From assembly GCA_019218365.1 (NCBI GenBank), contig JAHUUJ010000001.1, positions 124,001 to 188,000 on the forward strand: a stretch of 64,000 bases of DNA, read 5' to 3'. A program made the translations under genes and the position numbers. This DNA comes from Actinomycetaceae bacterium TAE3-ERU4 (lineage in GTDB: Bacteria; Actinomycetota; Actinomycetes; Actinomycetales; Actinomycetaceae). Below the pieces are notes generated by a model. The model was not told the DNA's origin. It made no database searches and worked only from the letters and a program-made list of their open reading frames with translations. This document shows, piece after piece, positions 48,198 through 57,560 of the stretch (positions within the stretch are counted from its first letter, which is position 1; each line of letters starts with the position of its first letter).

Positions 48198-49736
48198 ATG
48201 CGAAATCGCACCCCGGGTAAACGCCCGCGCCCTCACTCTCGTATCTCCGGTGGAGAATCACGCTTCGAAACATCAAAACCAATTGCTTTTGAACGTACTC
48301 CAAAATCCAATTCAACTTCTACGGTTGTCTACCACACGGCAGAAACACTTCTTCAGTCAAAGAAAAAAATCACCATTGGTGACAGGCTACGCTTCGTCCT
48401 TGACCATATGGCCCGTCGTTCCCCCGCGCGTCTTGCGCTCGGCGTCTTTGCGACATTCATTCTGGGAATTACCGCACTGTTAATGCTTCCTATCTCCACC
48501 ATGACCGGAGAAATTCCCACTTTCGCGGATGCCCTTTTTACCGCAACCTCCGCGGTGTGCGTAACCGGGCTATCGGTACAAGACACCATTACCTACTGGT
48601 CAGTTTTTGGACAGGGAGCAATCGCCCTGGGAATTGCCGTAGGTGGTTTGGGAATCATGACGCTTTCTTCGATTCTCGCGCTGGCTGTCTCCCGCCGGAT
48701 TGGTTTAGCCCAAAAAATGCTAGCTGCTTCCGAACGTAAAGCGGAATCAATTGGCGAGGTCGGGCAGATGCTCCGCGCCGTCATTATCACTTCTGCCACC
48801 GCAGAATTTTTGCTTTTTGCGGTATTCTTTCCCCGTTTCCTCACACTTGGAGAAGGGGTTCTGGAAGCTGGTTGGCATGCCCTTTTCATGTCAATTTCCA
48901 CCTTCAATAACGCCGGTTTTGAGACTATCCATAACGGTCTGTCAAGTCACGTTGAAGACTGGTGGATGCTCATGCCAATTGCCATTGGAACCGCCGTCGG
49001 AGCCGTTGGTTTCCCAGTTGTTCATGACATGTGGGAAAACTTGAGTAAACCTCGCCGCTGGACACTGCACACCAAACTTACCCTGAGCACCTACGGTGTG
49101 CTGGCAGCAATTTCTGCCATCGTCATCCCCTTAAACGAATGGACAAACCCCCGCACTTTCGGTTCGTTAACCTTCTCGGGGAAAATGGCTAATACAATCC
49201 TCGGAGCAGTAAATACCCGCTCCACGGGCTTATCGGCTCTAGATATTTCTGGAATGAACCGAACGACTTGGCTCATGCAAGATATTTTCATGTTCATTGG
49301 TGGTGGTTCGGGATCAACCGCAGGTGGTCTAAAAGTAACCACCGTGGCAGTCTTAATTCTGGCTTTTGTGGCCGAGGCACGTGGTAACCGTGACATCGAG
49401 GCTTTCCATCGCAAGATACCCACCGAAACTATCCGGGTGGCGGTATCCATTGCTCTTATCTCGACCGTAACCGTAATTTTCGCGGTCTGGATTCTCATGC
49501 AAATGACCAACTACAGCCTCGACCAGCTACTTTTCGAGTCGGTTTCAGCCTTTGGCACAGTTGGTCTTTCCACGGGTATCACAATGGATGACACCCTTCC
49601 TAACGGACCAAAATACGTCTTTACGGCTCTCATGTTTGCCGGACGTACCGGAACCATGACCGTGGCCGCGGCGCTGGCCATGCGACAGCAGCGACGCATG
49701 TACCATTACCCACCTGAAAGTCCGGCTATCGGCTAA
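48198..49736 (+). CDS. trkH: TrkH/KtrB-type potassium transporter
   Basis: A 512-residue membrane protein that conducts potassium with a cytosolic RCK partner. It has an about 70-residue polar N-terminus, then four pore-like hairpins; selectivity-filter residues are visible as TATSAVCVTGLSVQD, STFNNAGFETIHNGLS, TRSTGLSALDIS and AFGTVGLSTGITMDD. The family's GGGSGSTAGGLKV and GRTGTMTVA segments are present. The start ATG is chosen at 48198, with GGAGG 6 bases before, over an in-frame GTG 12 bases upstream. TrkA follows 55 bases later, so both form one operon. Confidence 0.93.
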   Translation: MRNRTPGKRPRPHSRISGGESRFETSKPIAFERTPKSNSTSTVVYHTAETLLQSKKKITIGDRLRFVLDHMARRSPARLALGVFATFILGITALLMLPISTMTGEIPTFADALFTATSAVCVTGLSVQDTITYWSVFGQGAIALGIAVGGLGIMTLSSILALAVSRRIGLAQKMLAASERKAESIGEVGQMLRAVIITSATAEFLLFAVFFPRFLTLGEGVLEAGWHALFMSISTFNNAGFETIHNGLSSHVEDWWMLMPIAIGTAVGAVGFPVVHDMWENLSKPRRWTLHTKLTLSTYGVLAAISAIVIPLNEWTNPRTFGSLTFSGKMANTILGAVNTRSTGLSALDISGMNRTTWLMQDIFMFIGGGSGSTAGGLKVTTVAVLILAFVAEARGNRDIEAFHRKIPTETIRVAVSIALISTVTVIFAVWILMQMTNYSLDQLLFESVSAFGTVGLSTGITMDDTLPNGPKYVFTALMFAGRTGTMTVAAALAMRQQRRMYHYPPESPAIG

Positions 49737-49791
49737 AGACACAAAAATAAAATAGACTTAATAAAGAACGTAACGCGAAGGAGTTAAACAC

Positions 49792-50460
49792 ATGGCAGAA
49801 CGCGCCAAGACAGACGCTTCTACCCTCGTCATTGGACTGGGGCGATTCGGGTCTGCGGTTGCTGCGACGCTTGATCGTCTCGGGCAGGAACTCCTCGTAA
49901 TCGAAAGAGACACCAAGGTAGTTGAACGATGGGGAGGGCGTATTCCTCTCGTCCAGGCCGATGCCACCAGCGCCGAAGCGCTCAAGCAAGTTGGGGCGGC
50001 AGACTTTACCAACGCGGTAGTTGGAGTGGGTACTTCACTGGAAGCGTCCGTACTTATCACAGCTAACCTAGTAGACCTAAAAAATGTTGAGATTTGGGCG
50101 AAAGCCACCTCCCCTGAACACGGTCGTATCCTCCGGCGAATCGGTGCCCACCACGTGGTCTATCCCGAATTCGATGCCGGTCAGCGTACCGCGCACCTTG
50201 TCGGCGGAAGAATGCTTGACTATATCGAACTGGAACGTAACGGATTCGCCGTAGTTAAAATGCTTCCGCCGCGTGAGATTCAGGGATTCACCATCGCCGA
50301 ATCAGATGTTCAGTCAAAGTATGGAGTCAAGATTATCGGTGTTATGTCACCCGGACAGCAGTTCGAGTACGCTACCGATTCGACTCGTGTAGATCGTGAT
50401 GACATTCTTATCGTCTCGGGTGACTCCGCACTTCTAGATGCTTTTGGGCGACGCCCGTAA
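49792..50460 (+). CDS. trkA: TrkA/KtrA-type potassium uptake regulator
   Basis: A 222-residue cytosolic RCK protein with one nucleotide-binding Rossmann domain, VIGLGRFGSAVAATLDRLGQELLVIERD, and a C-terminal TrkA_C domain (from about residue 140). Its single RCK domain is like KtrA rather than the two-domain E. coli TrkA. It gates the TrkH pore in response to ATP, NAD or c-di-AMP, depending on the system. The ATG follows AAGGAG. It ends before a strong terminator. Confidence 0.93.
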   Translation: MAERAKTDASTLVIGLGRFGSAVAATLDRLGQELLVIERDTKVVERWGGRIPLVQADATSAEALKQVGAADFTNAVVGVGTSLEASVLITANLVDLKNVEIWAKATSPEHGRILRRIGAHHVVYPEFDAGQRTAHLVGGRMLDYIELERNGFAVVKMLPPREIQGFTIAESDVQSKYGVKIIGVMSPGQQFEYATDSTRVDRDDILIVSGDSALLDAFGRRP

Positions 50461-50481
50461 GTCTCTCCATAAAATAGACAC

Positions 50482-50522
50482 AATTAAAAGTGCCCCTCGA
50501 TTTTCGAGGGGCACTTTTAATT
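50482..50522. terminator. Terminator between trkA and the LCP gene
   Basis: A perfect 19-bp stem (50482-50500 with 50504-50522) and a 3-base loop, with AATTAAAA and TTTTAATT flanks, serve both convergent genes. Confidence 0.92.
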
Positions 50523-50533
50523 ATTCAGATAAC

Positions 50534-51808
50534 CTAGTTCTGTGGACAGACCAGCAATCCCTGGGTATCTTCTTCAGATTTTTCTTCACTCCCGTTAATC
50601 TTCGGGTTATCGTCGTGCTTAATTGCGGGTTCCTCCGCGCTTGGCGTAGATTGCGGAGAAGCCGGAGCCGACTTTTTTGAGTCTTCTTGTTTCGGGGTGG
50701 CCGGATTTTCAGTGGGCTTACTTTCTGAGGGCTTCCCTGGTTCAGGAGAAGGAGTCTGTGACTTCATATCCGCCAAAGTTGTTGGAAGGAACTTGTCCCA
50801 CACCTCCTGAGCGTCCTCTGTCAGCACAACCCTCGGTCCCGCATATTCAAATGGAACCCGAAGTGAAACGATATCTGATGGTTTCATATGACGCATTGAG
50901 TAACCAAGCCCCACAAGAGTTCCCGGATCAGAGATTGATTCACTAAAACGCAAGATGCTCTTTACTGATTGCAACAAGTTCAGAGCCTTAATGGGATCCG
51001 ATAGAACACCCTCAGCCTCAACTCGCTTCCAGGCATTCTTTAAGAAGTAGTGCTGGCGAATCTGTCGCTGCGTGTCTGAGCCGTCACCGACCCCCTTACG
51101 GGCACGAACAAACTGAATTGCTTCCATCCCATTGAGATGGCTCTTCCCCGCGGGCAAAGCGAAATCACCAACTGCGTGCGGCTTAAAAGGCTCACGCAAA
51201 CAAACATTTACTCCGCCGATTGCATCGACTACTTTGGAAAATCCAGCAAAGTCTGCAACTACTACCCCATCTAGTGGAATCCCGGTTACGGACTTAAATG
51301 TCTTTACCGCACAGGCAACGCCGTCTTGTACGCCTTCTTCGCTATTAGCGGCGGCATAGGAGAAAGCTGAATTAAACATCGAGTGACGGCGAGCGGCAAT
51401 GGTTTTACCGTTGGAAAGCGTACATTCAGGGATATTTACCAGCGCATCTCGGGGCATTGAAGCCATAATTGCCGACTTCCGGTCGGGAGCAATTTTCACC
51501 ACAATCGTGGTGTCGGCGCGAACAGTTTGATCATCGCCACCACCAATGGCGAGGTTTTGCTGACCTTCACGGGAGTCAGTTCCCAAGAGAAGGAAGGTCA
51601 AAGAACGCCCCGCAGAGGTATCTACGGGAGCGCTGTTTACCGACCCACCGGTTTGATCTTTAATCTTAATTACTTTAATTCCACCCAGAACGGCGTGTGC
51701 TAAGAAAGCCGCCGAAGTAGAAATAGCCAGGAATATCGCCAAAAGGGTCAACAAAATACCCCGCCGCCAGCGAGGCCTACCTTTTTTCGTTGAGTGCAAT
51801 AGTGGCAC
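50534..51808 (-). CDS. LytR-CpsA-Psr family wall-polymer transferase
   Basis: A 424-residue membrane-anchored protein that attaches secondary wall polymers to peptidoglycan. A transmembrane segment occupies about residues 17-40, and the LCP domain carries LLLGTDSREG, RADTTIVVKIAP, MPRDALVNIPE and GGVNVCL, DFALPAGKSHLNGMEAIQFVRARKGVGDGSDTQRQIRQHYFLK, which hold the conserved Arg and Asp residues. A proline/serine/lysine-rich tail of about 80 residues follows. I chose GTG at 51808 because AGGAG lies 7 bases before it; the ATG at 51814 is too close to that site. It may anchor the polymer that holds the SLH amidase; that is inference. Confidence 0.92.
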   Translation of the reverse strand: MPLLHSTKKGRPRWRRGILLTLLAIFLAISTSAAFLAHAVLGGIKVIKIKDQTGGSVNSAPVDTSAGRSLTFLLLGTDSREGQQNLAIGGGDDQTVRADTTIVVKIAPDRKSAIMASMPRDALVNIPECTLSNGKTIAARRHSMFNSAFSYAAANSEEGVQDGVACAVKTFKSVTGIPLDGVVVADFAGFSKVVDAIGGVNVCLREPFKPHAVGDFALPAGKSHLNGMEAIQFVRARKGVGDGSDTQRQIRQHYFLKNAWKRVEAEGVLSDPIKALNLLQSVKSILRFSESISDPGTLVGLGYSMRHMKPSDIVSLRVPFEYAGPRVVLTEDAQEVWDKFLPTTLADMKSQTPSPEPGKPSESKPTENPATPKQEDSKKSAPASPQSTPSAEEPAIKHDDNPKINGSEEKSEEDTQGLLVCPQN

Positions 51809-51945
51809 GGGCATACTCCTACTTTAAGTTACTTGATAGAGTTTATTCCGATCTTCCTTAGCTACAAAACTAATCTTCAGCTTTTTTGCTTACAAAAATT
51901 GTGCCTGAAACGAAATCTGTCATTCCTGCAAGGTAGTGTGTACAT

Positions 51946-53325
51946 ATGGCAAAACCAAAAACTTCTTATCGCTGTAGCGAATGCGGATGGACTACAACAA
52001 AATGGGTAGGCCAATGTCGCGGGTGTAATGAGTGGTCAACTATTGAGGAAATATCTAGTTCTTTCAACGCTTCAGGAAGTTCTTCGACACCTCTCGTACC
52101 GGCTCAAGATGCACAGCCTATCGGAGAAGTAAATGCAGTTATTGCCTCTCGTCGTTCTACCGGAGTAAGCGAACTGGATCGTGTACTCGGAGGTGGCCTA
52201 GTCCCGGGAGCAGTGATTTTACTCACCGGAGAACCTGGGATTGGCAAATCGACCCTATTGTTAGAAGTAGCTGCCATGGCGGCTAACGCCGAACGTAATC
52301 TCAGCGCAAAACCGGTGCTTTACATTACCGGTGAAGAATCTCCTTCCCAGGTAAGACTACGGGCGCAGAGAATTAAAGCAGTTGATGAAAATCTCCTTCT
52401 AGCAGCAGAAACTGATGTGCAAACTATTCTTGGGCACGTCGCTAAACATCAACCTACCCTGTTGATTATTGACTCTATTCAGACTCTTGCTCATTCCCAA
52501 ATCGAAGGTAGTGCCGGGGGTGTAGCCCAGGTGAGGGCCGCCGCGGGGGCACTGATTCAAGTCGCAAAGCGCGATAATATCCCAGTTCTTTTAGTCGGAC
52601 ATGTAACCAAGGACGGTTCTCTTGCCGGCCCCAGAGTCCTTGAGCATCTGGTAGACGTAGTTTGTCACTTCGAAGGTGAAAGACATGCTCAGCTCCGCCT
52701 CTTACGAGCTTTGAAAAACCGTTACGGGGCCACTGACGAAGTTGGTTGTTTTGAAATGCGCGATGACGGCATTAAGGGACTTTCCGACCCTTCCGGCCTT
52801 TTTTTGGATAACATTGGCGAAAATGTCAGTGGCACCTGCGTAACAGTGACCCTCGAAGGAAGTCGTCCGCTAGCAACACAAATTCAAGCATTGGTGGCTA
52901 CTTCTTCCGGGGGAACCCCGCGCCGCACGACCTCGGGAGTTGATCATTCCCGGGTGGCGATGATGCTTGCAGTTCTTCAAGCACGAGCAGGTATCGACCT
53001 TTCCTCTCTTGAAGTTTATGTTTCCACCGTCGGTGGGGCGAAAACTACGGAGCCGGCAGCAGACCTAGCGGCCTGCCTTGCTCTCGTTTCCGCAAGCGCT
53101 GATAGGTGTCCCAAAGAGGCCCTAGTTGCTATTGGGGAAGTCAGCTTAACTGGACAGTTACGTTCGGTTTCAGCCCTAAAACGCAGATTATCCGAGGCCG
53201 CACGCTTGGGATTCACAAAAGCTATCGTCCCCGCGCAGGGGTACTCTAAAGACTTTGCTCCTGCAGGTATGAAAGTAAAATCTGTGGACACCCTACGTGA
53301 GGCAATACGCTTAGCACTCGAATAG
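51946..53325 (+). CDS. radA: DNA repair protein RadA (Sms)
   Basis: A 459-residue RecA-like branch-migration helicase in recombinational repair. The N-terminal zinc finger has Cys10, Cys13, Cys24 and Cys27. The ATPase domain has Walker A GEPGIGKST at 95-103, and the C-terminal Lon-like domain contains GEVSLTGQLRSVSALKRRLSEAARLGFTKAIVP. The RadA KNRFG motif is KNRYG at 257-261, a single Phe-to-Tyr change. The only nearby start with support is the ATG at 51946, 12 bases from AAGG. It ends 33 bases before the hypothetical gene on the other strand, with no strong terminator between. Confidence 0.94.
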   Translation: MAKPKTSYRCSECGWTTTKWVGQCRGCNEWSTIEEISSSFNASGSSSTPLVPAQDAQPIGEVNAVIASRRSTGVSELDRVLGGGLVPGAVILLTGEPGIGKSTLLLEVAAMAANAERNLSAKPVLYITGEESPSQVRLRAQRIKAVDENLLLAAETDVQTILGHVAKHQPTLLIIDSIQTLAHSQIEGSAGGVAQVRAAAGALIQVAKRDNIPVLLVGHVTKDGSLAGPRVLEHLVDVVCHFEGERHAQLRLLRALKNRYGATDEVGCFEMRDDGIKGLSDPSGLFLDNIGENVSGTCVTVTLEGSRPLATQIQALVATSSGGTPRRTTSGVDHSRVAMMLAVLQARAGIDLSSLEVYVSTVGGAKTTEPAADLAACLALVSASADRCPKEALVAIGEVSLTGQLRSVSALKRRLSEAARLGFTKAIVPAQGYSKDFAPAGMKVKSVDTLREAIRLALE

Positions 53326-53357
53326 GCCTAAAGGTAGTCCACATAATCCTAGAAGAA

Positions 53358-54536
53358 TTACTTAACTAGGAATACGGTCTTTTCCTCTAGGGGAAGTTTT
53401 TCTAAAACTAAGCTAGCTCGATAGGTCCCTGGAGAAACAGGGTCTCCAGCTTCACAATTTGAGTTGTAGCGTTTGGCGTCCCAGGTAATTTTACGTTCAT
53501 AGGTTTTCCCGGGAGGAATTAGGATGCTCTTTGGTTGTGGGTCTTTACTGGGGCAAGCCACCGAGGAAAAGTAGGTGTCTTCTCCACTTGTTACTTGAAC
53601 CCCCATTGCTTTCGCATCGGATTCCAAGTTACAGGCAAACTTTGTCGTGTTAGTCAGCTTGATTGTAAAAGAAATCGGTGACCCAAAATCTAATGTTCGA
53701 GTAGAAGAATCCACCGCTGCTTTCAGGTCTGCCGCGGTGCAGCGATAAACGTTATAGGGGACCTCGGAAGTAGAACGAGACTCGGGCGAACTTCCCTCTG
53801 CAGCTTTAGTCTCACCACCAATAACAAATGGCAGAATCATTGCCCCCAATATTCCAATTACAAATACAACGTAGAGGATAACCCAGGCTGCCGCTTCCCA
53901 AGCTGGCAGTTCACGCAATGGCCTAGGTGGCATCAAGAATGCATAAATAGGTCTTTTCTCGCCAGAGTTCAGGTTTTTTTGGGAGGTTGGACGCGAGGAA
54001 GATTTTCGTGTACGGGGTTCTTCAACCACGGGACGAGTGGCCTTAGGAGTAGCCTTTTTTACCCTTTTAGCACGTGTTTTCGCTTCTCCTTGGGGGCGAG
54101 TAACACGCGGGGAGCGACCCGTTGAGTGCATTGCTGCCCGCAAACGCGCTGCTTCCACCGCGAGTTCTTCCTCGCTCATGCTTACCGAAGCAGGTACTTT
54201 CTTTCGTGGAGATTTTCCAGTTGTTCTTGCCGCAGAAGAAGAACCTTTTGATGAGCTAGGACGAGAAGCTGCCAACCTAGCCTGTTCCCAAACGCTTAAG
54301 TTCTCTTCCGCGCTAGCCGGCTTTCCTTTTCCCGGGCTCGGCGAAGAAGTATTAGCGCGAGGAATCTGGGTTTCAGCAGGGTTTGTACCCTGTTCATAAG
54401 TTGGCTTGGCATCGGCACTACGATCCCCCCGTGGAGGACGCGGACGGCCCGCCGCCGGCTTTCTCCGCCCGGCAAAGGGCGACCCCCCAGCTTTGGGGCC
54501 GGTAAAACCTTTTCGTTTGGAATCGTCAGCACTCAT
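53358..54536 (-). CDS. Hypothetical membrane-anchored protein with extracellular domain
   Basis: A 392-residue protein. The first 190 residues are low-complexity and rich in Pro, Arg, Ser, Lys and Gly (intrinsically disordered), then a transmembrane segment sits near 220-245 (AAWVILYVVFVIGILGAMILPFVIG). The outer part (about 250-392) has two cysteine pairs, CTAADLK, FACNLES, CPSKD and NCEAGDP, in a beta-sandwich-like pattern with DFGSPISFTIKLTNTTKFACNLES, typical of immunoglobulin-like or DUF4232-type domains. I do not recognise a family with confidence. It is read 30 bases before the DUF3180 gene and could be in the folate run. The cytoplasmic basic tail could bind nucleic acid or wall polymers; that is speculation. 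Confidence 0.8.
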   Translation of the reverse strand: MSADDSKRKGFTGPKAGGSPFAGRRKPAAGRPRPPRGDRSADAKPTYEQGTNPAETQIPRANTSSPSPGKGKPASAEENLSVWEQARLAASRPSSSKGSSSAARTTGKSPRKKVPASVSMSEEELAVEAARLRAAMHSTGRSPRVTRPQGEAKTRAKRVKKATPKATRPVVEEPRTRKSSSRPTSQKNLNSGEKRPIYAFLMPPRPLRELPAWEAAAWVILYVVFVIGILGAMILPFVIGGETKAAEGSSPESRSTSEVPYNVYRCTAADLKAAVDSSTRTLDFGSPISFTIKLTNTTKFACNLESDAKAMGVQVTSGEDTYFSSVACPSKDPQPKSILIPPGKTYERKITWDAKRYNSNCEAGDPVSPGTYRASLVLEKLPLEEKTVFLVK

Positions 54537-54566
54537 GTTCTAAAAACTACCGCACACCAAAAATGA

Positions 54567-55067
54567 TCACGAAGTGGCGCGCCGGGGGAGGTTTACACTT
54601 TTCCCCGAAACTGTCGATTTATCGTCTTCATCCTCATCATCGATTACACACCAACGTTCAACGATAATAGCGACTATTAGAAGGGGAATTGCCCCGGCCA
54701 ATCCAAAAAGAGAGGCAATTGCCCCGGCACGAATTGTAACCGCCTCCCAGCGAATAATTCCAAAAACTAATTGGGCTAACATGAAGCCAATAAAAAATGC
54801 CGAAGTATAAGCACTAGAATGACTCAAAACAGCAACTTTGAAAGCACCTGTATAGCTCATTTCTGTGTACTGATGCCGTTTTAGCTTCAGTACTCTCCGC
54901 CCCTGTAGGTAAAGATAAACGGCAATCGTTAAGAAAACCACCCCAACCAAAGGCGTCAGGATTAACGGGGATAATCCTCGAGTAATTAAGAAATGCGTTA
55001 GCAAATATCCCAGGATTAAACCCACTACCCCAATAAGGGCAATCAGGTTATAGCTAAGGCGTTTCAT
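54567..55067 (-). CDS. DUF3180 family membrane protein
   Basis: A 166-residue protein with four hydrophobic segments (about 6-24, 30-48, 83-101, 117-135) and a polar acidic C-terminus. It matches DUF3180, an actinobacterial membrane family that lies next to the folate genes in many genomes. I place the start at the ATG at 55067, one base after the FolBK stop, because GAGGGG is 6 bases before; an upstream in-frame ATG overlaps FolBK. It is co-transcribed with folK. The function is unknown. Confidence 0.88.
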   Translation of the reverse strand: MKRLSYNLIALIGVVGLILGYLLTHFLITRGLSPLILTPLVGVVFLTIAVYLYLQGRRVLKLKRHQYTEMSYTGAFKVAVLSHSSAYTSAFFIGFMLAQLVFGIIRWEAVTIRAGAIASLFGLAGAIPLLIVAIIVERWCVIDDEDEDDKSTVSGKSVNLPRRATS

Positions 55068-55068
55068 T

Positions 55069-56706
55069 TTACCCCTCGCCCTTTTCACTACTCTCGGATA
55101 GGTTTGTCGACACCGGAGATGTCTCGTCTACAACGGCAGAATCAGCATTTTTAAGTTCCTCTAACGCATCTGCCGAAAGAACGGGAATAGTCCCGGTGGT
55201 AGTTGGCCGAACAACTGCCCGCCGCTGTGTAGTGGTAGTTCGCGTCGCGGGGATTTCCGTCAGAGTCGGAGTCTCTTCTTCAGGCTCCAGAATAGATTCT
55301 TGTTTTGTTTCCTCTTCAGCGGAAACCCGATCAAAATAATCCGGAAGTTGACCGGTTCCCGAAGCTGGACCGGAGTGCTTGCGATGAGCTTTATCCGCTT
55401 GTAAGAACAGTTCGCTCAAAGGGCGCCGTTGGGGAACGCGTTCGCGGAAATTACGGTGCACTTCGCTATCAAGCCCCGGTGTAGAAACCTTGTTCTGCGC
55501 CTGCTGTTCGAAATCCTGTGAGCTACTGATAGCGGAAGTTCCGCCAATTCCTTCCGCAGGAATTTCAAGTTCTTCATCCTCGTCAAAGCTATCCAAAGTC
55601 CGTGGAACGAGAATCTGTCCTCGTAGAGCCTGCGGTTCCAAATCAATTTTGGGATCGTGCTCCAACCAGTCGTCCCATTCTCCCAAAATCTCCGATTCGG
55701 GTATTCTCGCCAACAAATCAGCTACCTTACCGTATCCGGGAAGGTCGGCCTGATTTTCTATCTGTGCCCAGGGATAAAGAACAAAAATCCGCTCATGCGC
55801 ACGCGGATGTGGCAAAGTTAGCTCCGCATCATCGCTAATTAGGTTGCCAGCCTTAATAATATCTACATCGAGTGGGCGCGGTTGCCAGTGCTGTCCCATA
55901 ACTCGTCCTGCAGCTACCTCTAAAGACTGTAAGAATTTCAGCAATTTTCCCAGCGGTAACGAAGTTTTAACCGTAACGACACAGTTAAGGTAATCCGCTT
56001 GTGGATCTTGATTGGGCTCAAGGAAAGCAGCAGTACGCACTAAGGGCGATACTTCCAAGACCTCAAGGTCGGGGTTATCAATAATTTTTTCAATCGCCAA
56101 CATTAAATTAGCGCGCACGTCCCCCTGGTTTCCGCCCAGCGCAAGAACTACCGGCTCAGAGGTCACTTCCCCAGAAGCTTTCCGTTTGCCAATGGGCGAC
56201 AGGCTCCAGCTAGTGGCCTGCTTATGCGATCGTTTAGGAAGTACTGAAGTTCCCGTTTTTTTAGTTTTCTTCATTCCTCCCAGAAGACGCATCGAGCTAG
56301 TTACGGATTTTCCCGCTTCCGCTTTTTTCGCAGTAGCACGCTGTGCCCATTTACGATCACGTTCAATCGTGATTGAAACTCCCTGACTGACCCCGGAAAG
56401 ATCAGCTTTTGGCTTATGCACCGTAACGATGGTTGATTCAACCCGCGGAAAAGCAAGTACCCGAAGGGCAATTTCACGAGCAAGAGTTTCAATTAAATCA
56501 ACCGGAGGACCGGAAATGACCTCGTGTACGACTTTTGCGACCTCGGCATAGTTAACGGTATCTTCGAGACAATCTGTAAGCCCGGCCCTATCACAATCTA
56601 GACAAAGAGTAACATCAGCGATAAAGGGTTGACCCTGTGTCCGTTCTTCCGGATAAACGCCATGATATCCCAGGACACTAATGTCATTGATAAAAATCTT
56701 ATCCAT
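55069..56706 (-). CDS. folBK: FolB-FolK fusion: dihydroneopterin aldolase and HPPK
   Basis: A 545-residue bifunctional folate enzyme. FolB occupies residues 1-118 (dihydroneopterin aldolase, with GYHGVYPEERTQGQPF and the base in VHKPKADL). A basic, low-complexity linker runs to about 180. FolK (HPPK) fills about 185-345, with ALGGNQGDVRANL and the Mg/ATP motif RPLDVDII at 277-284. After residue 350 there is an unusual 195-residue disordered tail rich in Glu, Ser, Thr, Gln and Pro, with no domain. It converts dihydroneopterin to 6-hydroxymethyl-pterin and then to its pyrophosphate for FolP, which precedes it by 6 bases. Confidence 0.92.
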   Translation of the reverse strand: MDKIFINDISVLGYHGVYPEERTQGQPFIADVTLCLDCDRAGLTDCLEDTVNYAEVAKVVHEVISGPPVDLIETLAREIALRVLAFPRVESTIVTVHKPKADLSGVSQGVSITIERDRKWAQRATAKKAEAGKSVTSSMRLLGGMKKTKKTGTSVLPKRSHKQATSWSLSPIGKRKASGEVTSEPVVLALGGNQGDVRANLMLAIEKIIDNPDLEVLEVSPLVRTAAFLEPNQDPQADYLNCVVTVKTSLPLGKLLKFLQSLEVAAGRVMGQHWQPRPLDVDIIKAGNLISDDAELTLPHPRAHERIFVLYPWAQIENQADLPGYGKVADLLARIPESEILGEWDDWLEHDPKIDLEPQALRGQILVPRTLDSFDEDEELEIPAEGIGGTSAISSSQDFEQQAQNKVSTPGLDSEVHRNFRERVPQRRPLSELFLQADKAHRKHSGPASGTGQLPDYFDRVSAEEETKQESILEPEEETPTLTEIPATRTTTTQRRAVVRPTTTGTIPVLSADALEELKNADSAVVDETSPVSTNLSESSEKGEG

Positions 56707-56712
56707 AGTGTT

Positions 56713-57552
56713 TCAGGCTCCTTCGCGTCCGTGTAGTTTTACTTCTTGCACGGTCCTAATTGCTTCTACGCTACCGCGAACATCATGTACACGCACTGCC
56801 CAAATGTTTTTTTGCGCCATTAGTGCGCTAAGCACAGCAGTTACCAAATCGCGTTCTTTGGGAGCGGAGTTATCGGGACAAAGCGGAGCCAAGAAGCGCT
56901 TACGAGATGCCCCAATCAAAAGTGGGTATCCAAGTTCTTGCAAGGGTTCGAGGTTTGCCACGACTTCCCAAGTCTGGGCAATATTTTTAGAAAAACCCAA
57001 ACCGGGATCTAGAATTAGCTGTTCTTTTTTCACCCCGGAAGAAATGAGCTTTTCTACCTGTTTCCCCAGCTCATCGCGTACTTGTCCAACCACATCAGTG
57101 TAGAGCGCAGCCTCGTCCATCCGGTCGGGTTCTGCACGCCAGTGCTGACAAACGTAGCTAACTCCCGTTTCGGCAATTACTTCCGCCATTGCCGGATCAT
57201 AGTTGCCTCCAGAAACATCGTTAATAATGCTGGCACCACCGGCAATTGCCGCACGGGCAGTTGCGGCGTGGAGCGTATCTACCGAAACGATTACCGAAAT
57301 ATCCTTTAAGGGTTTAAGAATCGGCATGATTCGCTCTTGTTCCAGCTCGGGAGAAATCCGCGTAGAACCAGGCCGGGTGGATTCACCACCCAAATCGATG
57401 ATTTGGGCGCCCTGATTAATCATCTGATGAGCATGTGAAAGGGCTTGCTCAAATTTATAGTTTTCCCCGCCGTCAGAAAATGAATCTGGCGTGGCATTTA
57501 AAATTCCCATTACTCGCGTCGGAGCGGGTTGAAGAATTTCCGGTATATACAT
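56713..57552 (-). CDS. folP: Dihydropteroate synthase FolP
   Basis: A 279-residue TIM-barrel enzyme that joins the pterin pyrophosphate and p-aminobenzoate. The two DHPS signatures MGILNATPDSFSDGG (15-29) and IIDLGGESTRPGS (52-64) are clear, and the VSVDTLHA, INDVSGG and GASRKRFL loops are present. It is the sulfonamide target. A small point: the segment after INDVSGG reads YDPAMAEVIAETGVSYVCQHW. The gene starts 8 bases after folE and ends 6 bases before folBK, so the four genes are an operon. Confidence 0.94.
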   Translation of the reverse strand: MYIPEILQPAPTRVMGILNATPDSFSDGGENYKFEQALSHAHQMINQGAQIIDLGGESTRPGSTRISPELEQERIMPILKPLKDISVIVSVDTLHAATARAAIAGGASIINDVSGGNYDPAMAEVIAETGVSYVCQHWRAEPDRMDEAALYTDVVGQVRDELGKQVEKLISSGVKKEQLILDPGLGFSKNIAQTWEVVANLEPLQELGYPLLIGASRKRFLAPLCPDNSAPKERDLVTAVLSALMAQKNIWAVRVHDVRGSVEAIRTVQEVKLHGREGA

Positions 57553-57560
57553 GCACTTAC

